Below are positions 1 through 8,497 of a stretch of DNA of 64,000 nt, piece by piece. Where the stretch lies: assembly GCA_040771825.1 (NCBI GenBank), contig JAXGZG010000004.1, positions 248,001 to 312,000 of the forward strand, in the 5' to 3' direction. Made by a program: the position numbers and the translations under genes. Every line of letters begins with the position of its first letter. The stretch's first letter is position 1. Under the pieces are notes generated by a model. That model searched no databases. It was given only the letters and a program-made list of their open reading frames with translations, and had not been told where the DNA came from. The DNA is from JAXGZG01 sp040771825 (GTDB taxonomy: Bacteria; Bacillota; Sulfobacillia; Fermentithermobacillales; Fermentithermobacillaceae).

Positions 1-204
1 CTGCCTGTGTTAAATACCCCTCAGCAAGTGAACTGCGCAAACTATCCTGCGTAGACGCAACCCACCATTAGACATTCGAGGTTGGTACAGCGAATTCCTA
101 CAAAGGCTAACGTCAAACAACGCCCGATCGCCTCAGCCCATCCAGATCAAGCACAGACATGAATTCTCGGCAAACAGCAGATAGCAAACGGTATCCGTAG
201 ACAG

Positions 205-233
205 TTGACGGAAACCTTTCAGGCCTATAGGAT
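205..233 (+). promoter_or_regulatory. Sigma-A type promoter for the lysine-riboswitch operon
   Basis: A TTGACG -35 box at 205-210 and a TAGGAT -10 box at 228-233 are separated by exactly 17 bp, about 50 bp ahead of the riboswitch aptamer. Transcription would start near 240. The 200 bp to the left hold no gene or structure I can recognise. Confidence 0.55.
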
Positions 234-282
234 ATTGCGTAACTTAATAGAGTCAGTTCGATGCCTCATCCTGATGAACTGG

Positions 283-463
283 GTGAGGTAGAGGCGCGGA
301 GAGTGGTGGTACCTCGCAGAGGCCGGAAGCCTTAGAAGCGAGCGAAGGACACATATCCGCCGAAGCCCTTGCCGACCGAAGGCAAGGACTGGGCCCGCAT
401 CTCACTAGGTGTGGGACTGTCACAGGTGAGTACCCCCATCTCACCAGTGAAGCGCTATCTCAC
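283..463 (+). promoter_or_regulatory. Lysine riboswitch (L box)
   Basis: The stretch matches the L-box consensus in order: GTGAGGTAGAGGCGCG at 283-298, GCCGAAG at about 359, an ACTGGGC block at about 389 and GGGACTGTCACAG at 413-425. The P1 stem is visible: GTGAGGTAG (283-291) pairs with CTATCTCAC (455-463) with a single G-U pair. L boxes bind lysine and switch off lysine biosynthesis or uptake genes. The next gene downstream is an amino-acid ABC importer, so lysine uptake is predicted. Between 464 and 534 I could not decide whether the expression platform is a terminator or masks the ribosome site; a CACGCGGG repeat occurs at about 461 and 502. Confidence 0.88.
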
Positions 464-548
464 GCGGGGGGAAGGAGTGGGAGCTGGATCACCTGCGCTA
501 GCCACGCGGGCAACAAAGGTCCATCAAACAAACCGGAGGTCAATCAGG

Positions 549-1331
549 ATGACATCAAGAAGAACATTAGGTTTTTTGGTATTTGTGGTTCTATCCGCAC
601 TTTTCGCCACCTTTTGTCTCACCGCGTGCAAAACCGATGCCGGTGACACAAGCCTCTCTGACGTAAAGAAGAGCGGAGTAATCCGCGTAGCAACAGATGA
701 CACTTACCCTCCCCTGGAATGGAACGACAACGGCAAGATCACCGGCTATGACATTGACATCATGACCGAAGTGGCTAGTAGGCTGGGAGTCAAAGCCGAG
801 TTCATCTCGTCCAAGTGGGATGGCCTTCTCACAGGGCTTCAGGGCAAGCAGTATGACGCCGTGATCTCCTGTATGAACATTACCCCCGATCGCGAAAAGG
901 AAGCCAATTTTGTAGAGTACCAGCAGTGGCTCCAAGTTATCGTCATGTCCACCGGCGCGGAACCCGTGGATACGCTTGAAGGGCTCGAGGGGAAAACCAT
1001 AGCCGTCCAGATGGCCACCACAAGCGAAGATATGGCGAAGTCCGTGAAAGACGCCCAAGTCACTAGTTTTGAGAGTTTCGACACAACGTTTATGGAACTC
1101 AAGAACCGAAGATGCGACGCCATCGTCATAGACGAACCTGTTGGAATGTACTATCAGAAGAAGGAACCCGAAAGCTTCACCATCACAGGTTCTGCCGGAG
1201 AAAGAGCCCCCGTGGGCATAGCCACTAGAAAGGGCGCCACAGAACTCACTGAAGCGATTTCCCAAGCCATAGCGGATATGCGGGAAGATGGCGCCGCCCA
1301 GGGGATATTCGACAAGTGGTTCAGGCAGTGA
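549..1331 (+). CDS. Lysine-type ABC transporter substrate-binding lipoprotein
   Basis: Extracytoplasmic solute-binding protein of family 3 (SBP_bac_3), 260 residues. A basic N-terminus and hydrophobic stretch end in an LTAC lipobox, so Cys27 is the predicted lipidated residue. The mature domain opens with the family pattern GVIRVATDDTYPPLE and continues with a GYDIDIM segment that helps form the amino-acid pocket. The start is ATG 549, eight bases after GGAGGT at 535-540; a longer in-frame reading begins inside the riboswitch and is not credible. It is the first gene of a three-gene operon and overlaps the permease by one base (TGATG). The upstream L box makes lysine, or a close analogue such as ornithine or arginine, the likely ligand. 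Family assignment is firm; substrate is inferred from regulation. Confidence 0.9.
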   Translation: MTSRRTLGFLVFVVLSALFATFCLTACKTDAGDTSLSDVKKSGVIRVATDDTYPPLEWNDNGKITGYDIDIMTEVASRLGVKAEFISSKWDGLLTGLQGKQYDAVISCMNITPDREKEANFVEYQQWLQVIVMSTGAEPVDTLEGLEGKTIAVQMATTSEDMAKSVKDAQVTSFESFDTTFMELKNRRCDAIVIDEPVGMYYQKKEPESFTITGSAGERAPVGIATRKGATELTEAISQAIADMREDGAAQGIFDKWFRQ

Positions 1332-1996
1332 TGGAAAACTCCAGAGTGCCTGTATGGCAATTTATTGTCGACATGCTGCCGAGGCTTTTGGGAGCGGCTA
1401 CGGTAACGATTCGGCTCACCTGTACGGCCATGCTTCTGGGCGTGTTCATCGGCGCAAGTCTTGCCCTTATGCGCACTTCTAGAAGCCGGGTCTTGTCTTT
1501 GGCGGCCGGGGCATATGTGACTGTATTCAGAGGGACGCCCCTTGTGGTTCAAATGCTCGTGGTGTACTTCGCGCTACCCCAAATTGGCCTGCGTTTTGAC
1601 AAGTTCACCTCGGCCACAGTGGCCCTCGCCATGAACGCCGGGGCCTACATCGCAGAGATCATCCGGGCAGCCATCGAGTCCATAGATCGAGGCCAGATGG
1701 AAGCAGGGCGGTCCTTGGGGATGAGTTACGGCATGACCATGCGGAGAGTGATCATCCCACAGACATACCGCAGACTGCTCCCGCCGCTGGGCAACGAGTT
1801 CATCGCCATGCTCAAAGATACCTCGCTGATAGCGCTAATAGGAGGAGAAGAACTGACCAGGGCTGGCCAACACATCATAAGCGCGTCTTTCCGTCCCTGG
1901 CCTGTATACTTGAGCGTCGCTGCCATCTACTTGACAATGACAGCGGCCTTCACGTTTCTGGTGCGGCATTGGGAGAGGAGGCTCCAAGATGGTTAG
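1331..1996 (+). CDS. Polar amino-acid ABC transporter permease
   Basis: Inner-membrane permease of the HisM/GlnP type, 221 residues, with about five membrane segments. The cytoplasmic EAA loop that docks the ATPase is visible as GRSLGMSYGMTMRRVIIPQ (about residues 132-150). I start it at ATG 1331, whose A is the last base of the upstream stop codon, so it is translationally coupled to the binding-protein gene. The 3' end overlaps the ATPase gene by eight bases. Only one permease is encoded, so it probably forms a homodimer. Substrate prediction (lysine) rests on the operon's riboswitch. Confidence 0.9.
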   Translation: MENSRVPVWQFIVDMLPRLLGAATVTIRLTCTAMLLGVFIGASLALMRTSRSRVLSLAAGAYVTVFRGTPLVVQMLVVYFALPQIGLRFDKFTSATVALAMNAGAYIAEIIRAAIESIDRGQMEAGRSLGMSYGMTMRRVIIPQTYRRLLPPLGNEFIAMLKDTSLIALIGGEELTRAGQHIISASFRPWPVYLSVAAIYLTMTAAFTFLVRHWERRLQDG

Positions 1997-2825
1997 CCCC
2001 CATCGCACTTCGAGCAATGCGCCAAATGCGCCTATGGTAGAGTTCAGCTCCGTATGCAAGAGTTTTGGAGCTCTTCAGGTATTGAAGGACATCAACTTAA
2101 CCGTCTGGCAGGGAGAAGTTGTGACCATAATCGGACCTAGCGGTTCAGGCAAGAGCACGCTCTTGAGGTGCTCCAACTACTTGGAGAGAGCGACTTCCGG
2201 CACGGTACTAATCGATGGCCAAAAACCGCCTATCCGGGAACAGGACCTGAACCGCCTCAGGACCAAGGTGGGCATGGTGTTCCAGCACTTTAACCTGTTC
2301 CCCCACATGACGGCCCTGGAAAACATCACAGAAGGCCCTATCCAGATCAAGAAAATGCCAAAGGCAGAAGCGCGGGATCTGGGAATGTCCTTGCTCTCAA
2401 AAGTGGGGATAGCCGACAAAGCCGAAGCTTGCCCGGGGGAACTATCTGGGGGACAGAAGCAGCGGGTGGCCATCGCCAGGGCTCTTGCTATGCGACCGAG
2501 ACTGATGCTCTTCGACGAAGCCACTTCTGCCCTTGACCCTGAGCTTGTGGGAGAGGTTCTAGACGTCATGGCGGATCTCGCCCGAGAAGGCATGACCATG
2601 ATGGTTGTCACCCACGAGATGTCCTTCGCGCGCGAGCTATCAGATCGCGTTCTGGTGCTGGTGGACGGGCGCATCATAGAAGAAGGCCCGCCGGATCTCA
2701 TATTCGGCTGCCCCAGAGAGGACCGAACCAGAGAGTTTCTGTCCAGGGTCCTGTTTCCCGGGACGCCGAGACATTTCCCGGCGCCACAAGGGGCACAAAC
2801 CGCCTCTCTGCCGGTTGAATGTTGA
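1989..2825 (+). CDS. Polar amino-acid ABC transporter ATP-binding protein
   Basis: ATPase subunit of the GlnQ/HisP type, 278 residues. Walker A GPSGSGKST lies at 49-57, the signature LSGGQ at 152-156 and Walker B LMLFDEATSALD at 172-183, all intact. A GAGGAGG site seven bases ahead of ATG 1989 supports this start, which leaves a roughly 15-residue N-terminal tail before the fold begins at MVEFSSV. It is the last gene of the riboswitch-controlled operon and would power uptake through the upstream permease. The C-terminus is about 25 residues longer than usual and unremarkable. Confidence 0.92.
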   Translation: MVSPHRTSSNAPNAPMVEFSSVCKSFGALQVLKDINLTVWQGEVVTIIGPSGSGKSTLLRCSNYLERATSGTVLIDGQKPPIREQDLNRLRTKVGMVFQHFNLFPHMTALENITEGPIQIKKMPKAEARDLGMSLLSKVGIADKAEACPGELSGGQKQRVAIARALAMRPRLMLFDEATSALDPELVGEVLDVMADLAREGMTMMVVTHEMSFARELSDRVLVLVDGRIIEEGPPDLIFGCPREDRTREFLSRVLFPGTPRHFPAPQGAQTASLPVEC

Positions 2826-2840
2826 ATAAGTGTTTTGCGT

Positions 2841-2870
2841 CGTGGCGGTCCGCTTCTACGGGCCGCCACG
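2841..2870. terminator. Hairpin between convergent genes
   Basis: CGTGGCGG (2841-2848) and CCGCCACG (2863-2870) form a perfect 8-bp stem in the gap between the convergent importer operon and the kinase-like gene, covering the latter's stop codon. No T tract follows on either strand, so classical intrinsic termination is uncertain. Confidence 0.4.
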
Positions 2871-4661
2871 GCTGCTTGAGCCCACTCCCTGGCGGCCAAT
2901 CCCCTGGGAGAAACACACAATCCGTTTCAAATAGTCCACCAGAGTGATGCGGCCATATCGCCTAGTCTCCTGGCGGAGGGCCTCCGCTCTCGACTCTTGC
3001 CTAGCCAGGTATTCTCTTTCCTCGGCCGCCTTGGTTTCTACCAAAGCCCTTTCCTCAGAAATGGCCGCCTGAGCCTCTTGAAGGTGGCTCAGGACTTCAT
3101 CTTGTCTTCTTCCATACTTCTCGCTGATGCGCATCCTTCTTCTGCCGGCTTCCGATCTGACGCTCTCCTCCTGTAGGAGAAGCAGCGCCCATTTTCCACG
3201 GTATGTCCTAGAAAGGCCCCCTAGCCTGTCTTGTAACCAAGCGTCAACCTTAGCCTGGTCCCTCTCGTGCCCCTGCCCGATCTTCTTGATTTTGGCGGCA
3301 GCATGACACACGGTGCGTTGCTCTTCCCTGGCAAGTCTCTTGGCCTCTAGGGAAAGGGCCTCAAGAGCACTGCGGGTGACTCGAGCCTCCCCCAAAGTCT
3401 TCCTGAGTCCGGTCAACGCCGACCATTTGGCTCTAAACTCGGGGGTTCGTGCGAACTTCCGCAGAACAAGGCTTGCCGCGGCCACGAACCCGGCAGCACA
3501 CCCCCACGCCGCCACGACCCCGGGAAGAAGCCCGGCAGAAGCCGCCCTAGCCAAAACCAAAGCACATAATGCGTAAACAGCGATCAGGACCCGGTCAATT
3601 ACGAAAGAACTCTCAAACTCAAGCACTTTGGCAGGAAGATGGTCTTCTAGCCAAGAAGGTAGCACCCCTCCCCCATTGGCCGAGGACGAAACCGCCACTT
3701 GCTGCCTAGACAAAACCTTGCTCTCACCGCCATCTCTAGACCGGAACATCCCGGTAATCTCCCCAAGCGTCCTAATCCCTTGGCTCCCACCTAGGGCAGG
3801 AACAGAGGAGACAGCGGGACACGCAGCAATCGACCTCACCCGCGAAGCCAAGGAAGCCAGGGTCGCATCCCGGGAATCTTCCATAGCCCTGAGAATTTGA
3901 GATGATGCAGGGTCTCTGTAGTCTCTTCTGGAAAAGACTAGCTGCTCATCGCCTGCACCTGAAGATCTCCACAGTGAAGGCTTGATGCTCAGGGAAACTA
4001 AGGATGCGTGGATTATGTGCGCCGAGAAGTTGTCCAGGTAAGGCCCGAAGTCCTTTTCTGACCTGGCGGGATGCTGATAGTTGGGGTGACCGACTTCGTG
4101 GCTGGAAAGCCCCATGAGATCTGGGACAAACATCCCGTCGTAGTCAACGAGTCTAAGTTTTCCGTTGACCACCAGGATGTTCCCGTGCTGAAGGTCGCCG
4201 TGGGCAACGGAAACGCGCCGCAAGTCCCGGACCATCTTGGTGAATTCCCGGTCGAGGTCCTGAAGGACGTCGGTCCTAGACAAGTTCTTCTCTACATATG
4301 CGTTAAGAGGCTCGCCGTCCACCCATTCCATCTTGAGAACGGGATACCACTGGCCTTTGACTAGGATGCCTCGCGCGAGATACTGAAAAGCCGCAGTGTA
4401 TGGAAGCCCTACCTCGACAAGATGGTTGCCGATTGAACCGTAGCGTCTCTCGGTATCTTGATGACACCTGAGGAAACAGCGCACCGCCCATTTTGTGCCC
4501 GCCGAGTGAATCTGGTAAACGCTTGCGAACCCACCGGTAATGGGTCTGGGCAGGCCCAATGAGTCAGTAACGGGCCTGCCTTGCCTAAGTTCTTGATCCA
4601 TGAACGCCAACTGGGGATTCTGGATGGCGTCCTGGTAATCGCTCATGGTTGGCCACGGCAT
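2856..4661 (-). CDS. Membrane-anchored protein kinase-like protein (triad kinase)
   Basis: 601 residues. An N-terminal kinase-like domain shows a glycine-rich GGFASVY loop (43-49), a catalytic HGDLQHGN (154-161) and a DYD metal motif (173-175, in place of DFG). At the usual VAIK lysine position there is WAVRCF with Arg61, so activity could be altered. Two hydrophobic segments follow (about 355-372 and 378-400), then a long charged heptad-rich helical region (about 410-550). ATG 4661 lies nine bases after GAGG and 12 bases past the phosphatase stop, so it is the third gene of a VWA-phosphatase-kinase operon. Such triads are known from work on Ter-type stress systems (TerY-P). The substrate is unknown. 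Confidence 0.7.
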   Translation of the reverse strand: MPWPTMSDYQDAIQNPQLAFMDQELRQGRPVTDSLGLPRPITGGFASVYQIHSAGTKWAVRCFLRCHQDTERRYGSIGNHLVEVGLPYTAAFQYLARGILVKGQWYPVLKMEWVDGEPLNAYVEKNLSRTDVLQDLDREFTKMVRDLRRVSVAHGDLQHGNILVVNGKLRLVDYDGMFVPDLMGLSSHEVGHPNYQHPARSEKDFGPYLDNFSAHIIHASLVSLSIKPSLWRSSGAGDEQLVFSRRDYRDPASSQILRAMEDSRDATLASLASRVRSIAACPAVSSVPALGGSQGIRTLGEITGMFRSRDGGESKVLSRQQVAVSSSANGGGVLPSWLEDHLPAKVLEFESSFVIDRVLIAVYALCALVLARAASAGLLPGVVAAWGCAAGFVAAASLVLRKFARTPEFRAKWSALTGLRKTLGEARVTRSALEALSLEAKRLAREEQRTVCHAAAKIKKIGQGHERDQAKVDAWLQDRLGGLSRTYRGKWALLLLQEESVRSEAGRRRMRISEKYGRRQDEVLSHLQEAQAAISEERALVETKAAEEREYLARQESRAEALRQETRRYGRITLVDYLKRIVCFSQGIGRQGVGSSSRGGP

Positions 4662-4673
4662 GAAAAGTCGCCT

Positions 4674-5507
4674 CTAAACCAGTTCTATGCGGGTCAGAGT
4701 CACGTCGTCATTCCTTAGGGCCTTGTCAGATCTGAAAGACTCAACCAGCGCGGCAAATCTCTCAGTCGGGCTAGGCGACGAACTACCTGCTGACAGCGGA
4801 GATGCAGCCGACGTAAACCCACAGGCGTCATCCAGCGTTGCCCACGGAAGGAAGCCTTCCTCCCAAGACCCGAGAAACCATGCGGCAAGGGCGTCAGTCA
4901 TCAAGTACAGCCGGTCTCCAGTGAAGAGATCCTGGAAAGGCATGAACCGGAAACTCTCCAAGACACCCCTGTTGGCCGAGGGCTTACTGGATAGACAGAT
5001 AGGGCTTCTGCCAAACTCCCTCGAGGACTCCACGGGAAACCTAACGGCAAGATTTCCGTCACGCACCAGGAAAAGGCAGCTGTCCCCTAAGGCTGCAGCG
5101 CTCAGCGCAAAAACCTGCCCCCCGTCACGGGAGCGGAGAGCGACCCCTACCAAAGTGGCGAAAGCCCCTTTCCGAAACCCGGGCTCCTCGTACCACTGCA
5201 GAGGCCGACCCGACTCCTGGCGTCTCCGGAGGTAGTCGGCTTGCCAAGACTCCCACTCCCCATAAGCCCTTGTCACCATGGACCCGGCGCTGCGCCGCGC
5301 CCCCACCGACCGGCTCCGGCAGTAACACTTGGCCAGTATCTTGGCCCACGGCCCGCTCTGCATGGACTCGCTAGCCCCGTCGGCCACAGCAAACTTTCTA
5401 GATGATGACAAGACTCCCGAAAGTCTCTCGGGCCAAAACGAATCCTCGTATTCATTTGGGGCATTTCCGCGTTTAGGCTGCCAAAACGTGTTCCAGACGA
5501 TGTTCAT
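4674..5507 (-). CDS. PP2C-family protein phosphatase (triad phosphatase)
   Basis: 277 residues from ATG 5507, which lies 10 bases after the VWA stop; a TTG 39 bases further upstream is possible. PP2C metal-site motifs are recognisable: VADGAS (41-46), GDS (141-143), TDALA (204-208) and RNDDVT (265-270). These coordinate the two metal ions that hydrolyse phosphoserine or phosphothreonine. It sits between a VWA protein and a kinase-like protein, so it probably reverses phosphorylation by that kinase, possibly on the VWA partner. It is cytosolic: no signal peptide or membrane segment. The family call rests on motifs; the pairing is inference from gene order. Confidence 0.72.
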   Translation of the reverse strand: MNIVWNTFWQPKRGNAPNEYEDSFWPERLSGVLSSSRKFAVADGASESMQSGPWAKILAKCYCRSRSVGARRSAGSMVTRAYGEWESWQADYLRRRQESGRPLQWYEEPGFRKGAFATLVGVALRSRDGGQVFALSAAALGDSCLFLVRDGNLAVRFPVESSREFGRSPICLSSKPSANRGVLESFRFMPFQDLFTGDRLYLMTDALAAWFLGSWEEGFLPWATLDDACGFTSAASPLSAGSSSPSPTERFAALVESFRSDKALRNDDVTLTRIELV

Positions 5508-5517
5508 CTTAGGTCGT

Positions 5518-6354
5518 CTAGCGCAGGTTGCTAGGTCTAGTGCCAATATCTAGGAACCGGATAATAGAAACCATGTTGCCGTTGAACACGAAGCCCCTGG
5601 TGTTCTCGGTGGCCGCATACCCTTCTTCTTGGGCAAAACCCCGCATGTAGTCAGGCAGAAGGCTGGACATCTGAAACAACATCTTGGCGTAGTGGTCAGT
5701 GAGCCCGTCCTCGCTGTCTGGGAACTCAACAGGAGACGCCTTTTGAGACGACAGATGGAGGTTGAAAAGCAACACATTCCCGTCGGCCCCGGCCAAAGAA
5801 GTAAGGTCTTGGGCAGGGATGATGGGGTCTCCGTCAGTAGCTTCCCCGTCGGTTATGTTTATGACGATAGGCGGAAATCCGTCAGGATGCCCGGCAATCC
5901 AGGTCTCTAGAATATCTTTGGCCGTCTTCAGGGCCCGGCACATGGGAGTGCCTCCGTTAGCCGCGGGATCGAACCAGATTGGGAACTTGACAGTCTGTTC
6001 CACAAGCCCACCCGCTCCGTCTTCGACCTTGCGGGTCCGCTCTTCGACTCTGGCAGGATTATCAGCCACTTCACTGATGGGAACCAACTCCCGACCCTGC
6101 AACGGGCCGGCAAACGCAGGGCCGCTGCGGTGGCCGTAACCCATAACTCCGACGTGGTAGTAGTCCCTTACGCCTTCAGCCTTGGCGCACTTGATGACTA
6201 GGTTCTGCAAGAGCCGGTTGATTGCGTCGGCAACACAGTCGGCTTTTCGTCTGCCGGAGTCTGCCCCGAATGGGTCTCTCATTGAACCCGACTGGTCGAT
6301 CAAGAACAGAAAACACGAAGGGTTTGCCCTGCTAATCTCCGCGATGTATGGCAA
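5518..6354 (-). CDS. VWA-domain protein (TerY-like, triad sensor/adaptor)
   Basis: 278 residues, essentially one von Willebrand factor A domain. The metal-ion-dependent adhesion site is complete: DQSGS (20-24), GGTPM supplying the threonine (134-138) and ITDGEATDGD (167-176). I choose the TTG start at 6354 because a perfect AGGAGGAGA stands six bases before it at 6361-6369; a GTG 63 bases upstream has no such site. The domain resembles TerY, the VWA member of phosphatase/kinase triads. It likely binds a protein or metal ligand and is the switch component acted on by the following phosphatase and kinase-like genes. Confidence 0.78.
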   Translation of the reverse strand: MPYIAEISRANPSCFLFLIDQSGSMRDPFGADSGRRKADCVADAINRLLQNLVIKCAKAEGVRDYYHVGVMGYGHRSGPAFAGPLQGRELVPISEVADNPARVEERTRKVEDGAGGLVEQTVKFPIWFDPAANGGTPMCRALKTAKDILETWIAGHPDGFPPIVINITDGEATDGDPIIPAQDLTSLAGADGNVLLFNLHLSSQKASPVEFPDSEDGLTDHYAKMLFQMSSLLPDYMRGFAQEEGYAATENTRGFVFNGNMVSIIRFLDIGTRPSNLR

Positions 6355-6517
6355 CTGGTCTCTCCTCCTTATCCCTTCTCTAGATTCTGGCACCCATCCG
6401 GCAGATCCTGCCAGCACACCTCGCCTAACGCTATCTGCTGAATAACGCGATCAGCCGAGCGAGGCAATCGACTTGGCCACGCGCGCGCCCAAAAGACACC
6501 AATCTGTGGGCTCCGGA

Positions 6518-7291
6518 CTAGTACTGGCCCAGGAGTCCTTTTTCCCTCGCCTTGGACTCTGCCAGGGAAAAGCAAGCGGTCCCCAAGAAAAGGTACACGA
6601 ACGTAACGATAGCCATTACCAAGAGTTCAGACGGCGGAACTTCCCACAGTTTGTCGCCGTTCATAAGAACCCTCTGAAGGACCCTTTGGCCCATGGCAAG
6701 CGGCAGGAACTTGGCCCAGGGAAACCTATCCCAAGGAATCATAAAGAGTCCGATGATGGCAAACTGGACGATCTGAAAGAACGCCTGCACGCGCTTGTAG
6801 ATTAGCGCCAGCCCCGCTAAGGCGAAACCCATCCCTGTGGCCTGAAGATACACAGACAGCATGATAGGAAGAATGCTCCACATGTCAAGATGCACCTTCT
6901 GACCAGTGGTCAAGGACATAGAGAGGGTGATCACCATGACCATCAAAGAGTTGGATAGGAAGTTGAAAAGGCCATTGTACACGGCTATCCACTTGTATCC
7001 CACCGGCGATAGGTACTGCTGCTCGAAGGTGCCGGTTTGGGCCTCGTTGGTCACGTTCCAAGCGAGGTCCGTGCAACCCAATATGGCTAACATCCAGGTA
7101 ACATAGCCCGCGAACAGCCCCTCAAGAGTATTGCCTAGGAATATGGCCCCTCCGCTGATGCTTTTGGCTCCCATGAAAAGCAATGCAAACACCATATAGA
7201 GGGTGGCAAACCCCGATAGGGCGTTAAACAGGTAACGTCTCATCATTGTAAAGTTCTGCTTCAAAGAAGACCTTAGCGCGATTAGCCACAT
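6518..7291 (-). CDS. ABC-2 type exporter permease
   Basis: 257 residues with about six hydrophobic helices, typical of an ABC-2 family permease. Its ATG overlaps the end of the ATPase gene by 10 bases, so the two are translationally coupled and form one exporter. The substrate cannot be read from the sequence. The VWA-phosphatase-kinase genes follow on the same strand after a 163-bp gap, so co-transcription is possible; no clear terminator was seen in the gap. Confidence 0.75.
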   Translation of the reverse strand: MWLIALRSSLKQNFTMMRRYLFNALSGFATLYMVFALLFMGAKSISGGAIFLGNTLEGLFAGYVTWMLAILGCTDLAWNVTNEAQTGTFEQQYLSPVGYKWIAVYNGLFNFLSNSLMVMVITLSMSLTTGQKVHLDMWSILPIMLSVYLQATGMGFALAGLALIYKRVQAFFQIVQFAIIGLFMIPWDRFPWAKFLPLAMGQRVLQRVLMNGDKLWEVPPSELLVMAIVTFVYLFLGTACFSLAESKAREKGLLGQY

Positions 7292-8277
7292 GTGTCGTTT
7301 CCCCTCCTTACCACCTGGAGAAATGCCTTTTCCAGATCAACTTCCTCTTGGGCAATGGTCTCGATGGCCGCTCCCGACTCCTTTGTAATATCCACAAGGT
7401 CATAGATCTCTTTGGAATTGGCCAAGCCAACAGACACCTCAAGAGTATCGGGGGTCACTCTAATTTCCGAATGGGGGAATCTAGACATAATTCCTGCGTG
7501 GGCCCGCTCCAAAGCAGGCGCGTCACCGTTTCTGGCTATGACGACTCTAAGTTTCCTGGTGGCGAACAGCGTGAGTAAGTCGTGAATCCTCTCGTCCCTC
7601 ACGATTCTCCCTTGGGAGACTATGATGACGCGGCTGCAGACGTCTTGGATGACCTTCATATCGTGGCTGGAGATGATGATTGAGCGCTCTTCCTGCATTT
7701 GGAGCGTTTGGAGCGCTTCCCTCAACTCGTAGGATGACTCCACGTCAAGGCCCAGCGTAGGTTCATCCAGGAAGACAAGCGGGGTGCGCTTGGCAAGGGT
7801 GCAAGCCACGGCCGTCTTCTGTTTGTACCCGCTGGAAAGATTCCTGACTTCGGTGTTCCTTTTGTCGGTTAACTTGAGAACCTCCAGAAGGTACTCAAAA
7901 TACTCCTTGCCGCTAGATTCGGACACCCCGTGAATCCCTGCGAAGTACGCTATGTTCTCCCACACCGTTAGCCGCCAGTATGTGTTGCGTGCCCCTTCAA
8001 GAACAGCGGCCATCTTCGCCGCGGCTTTTCTTGGATCCCGCTTGGGATCAATCCCTTCCACAAAGATTTCTCCAGAATCGGGTTTCACCAAACCCAGCAC
8101 GCATTTTATCGTTGTGGTCTTGCCCGCCCCGTTAGGTCCCAAAAGCCCCACCATCTCACCTTTCTCTACCGAGAACGACACGCTCCGCACAGCCTCAACT
8201 ACCCTTTTCTTGTCGCGAAATGTCTTGGTCAAGTCCTTGACGCAGAGAGAAGTCACTTCATCACCCCCATGGATCAT
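7282..8277 (-). CDS. ABC-2 exporter ATP-binding protein
   Basis: 331 residues. Walker A GPNGAGKT (47-54), signature LSSGYKQ (147-153) and Walker B LVFLDEPT (167-174) are intact, followed by a roughly 90-residue C-terminal domain of the type seen in drug, lipid or bacteriocin exporters. ATG 8277 has AAGGG upstream; a GTG at 8256 preceded by GGGGGTG is an equally reasonable start. It drives the overlapping permease gene. Nothing nearby shows the cargo. Confidence 0.85.
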   Translation of the reverse strand: MIHGGDEVTSLCVKDLTKTFRDKKRVVEAVRSVSFSVEKGEMVGLLGPNGAGKTTTIKCVLGLVKPDSGEIFVEGIDPKRDPRKAAAKMAAVLEGARNTYWRLTVWENIAYFAGIHGVSESSGKEYFEYLLEVLKLTDKRNTEVRNLSSGYKQKTAVACTLAKRTPLVFLDEPTLGLDVESSYELREALQTLQMQEERSIIISSHDMKVIQDVCSRVIIVSQGRIVRDERIHDLLTLFATRKLRVVIARNGDAPALERAHAGIMSRFPHSEIRVTPDTLEVSVGLANSKEIYDLVDITKESGAAIETIAQEEVDLEKAFLQVVRRGNDTCG

Positions 8278-8497
8278 CTTACGTCCCTTGTCTCATTCTG
8301 GTCTGAACGTTTTAGAAAGCAAAATCAAGTTATTCAATCCACGCCTCAAGTTTATTAATATACTTGTGAATGTCAACGGGAACAAGCCGCATAGAGACGC
8401 CAGTTCGGCGTAGAGGCCCGGGACCGATCACATAGGCATATATCAGGCTCCTTTGGTGAACATTACCGGAAAGACCATTTGACTGCGGGGGATGCAG

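Noticed and set aside
369..548. 60-residue N-terminal extension of the lysine-binding protein
   Set aside because: It runs through the riboswitch aptamer; the signal peptide and ribosome site fit ATG 549.
591..1265. Long antisense reading opposite the binding-protein gene
   Set aside because: It is a shadow of a clear family-3 binding protein and has no family features.
3313..3900. Plus-strand readings inside the kinase-like gene
   Set aside because: They lack ribosome sites and family similarity; the minus strand is clearly coding.
8278..8497. Possible manganese (yybP-ykoY) riboswitch before the ArsP_2-like exporter
   Set aside because: I could not find the conserved core or paired stems; only an ordinary intergenic stretch is visible.
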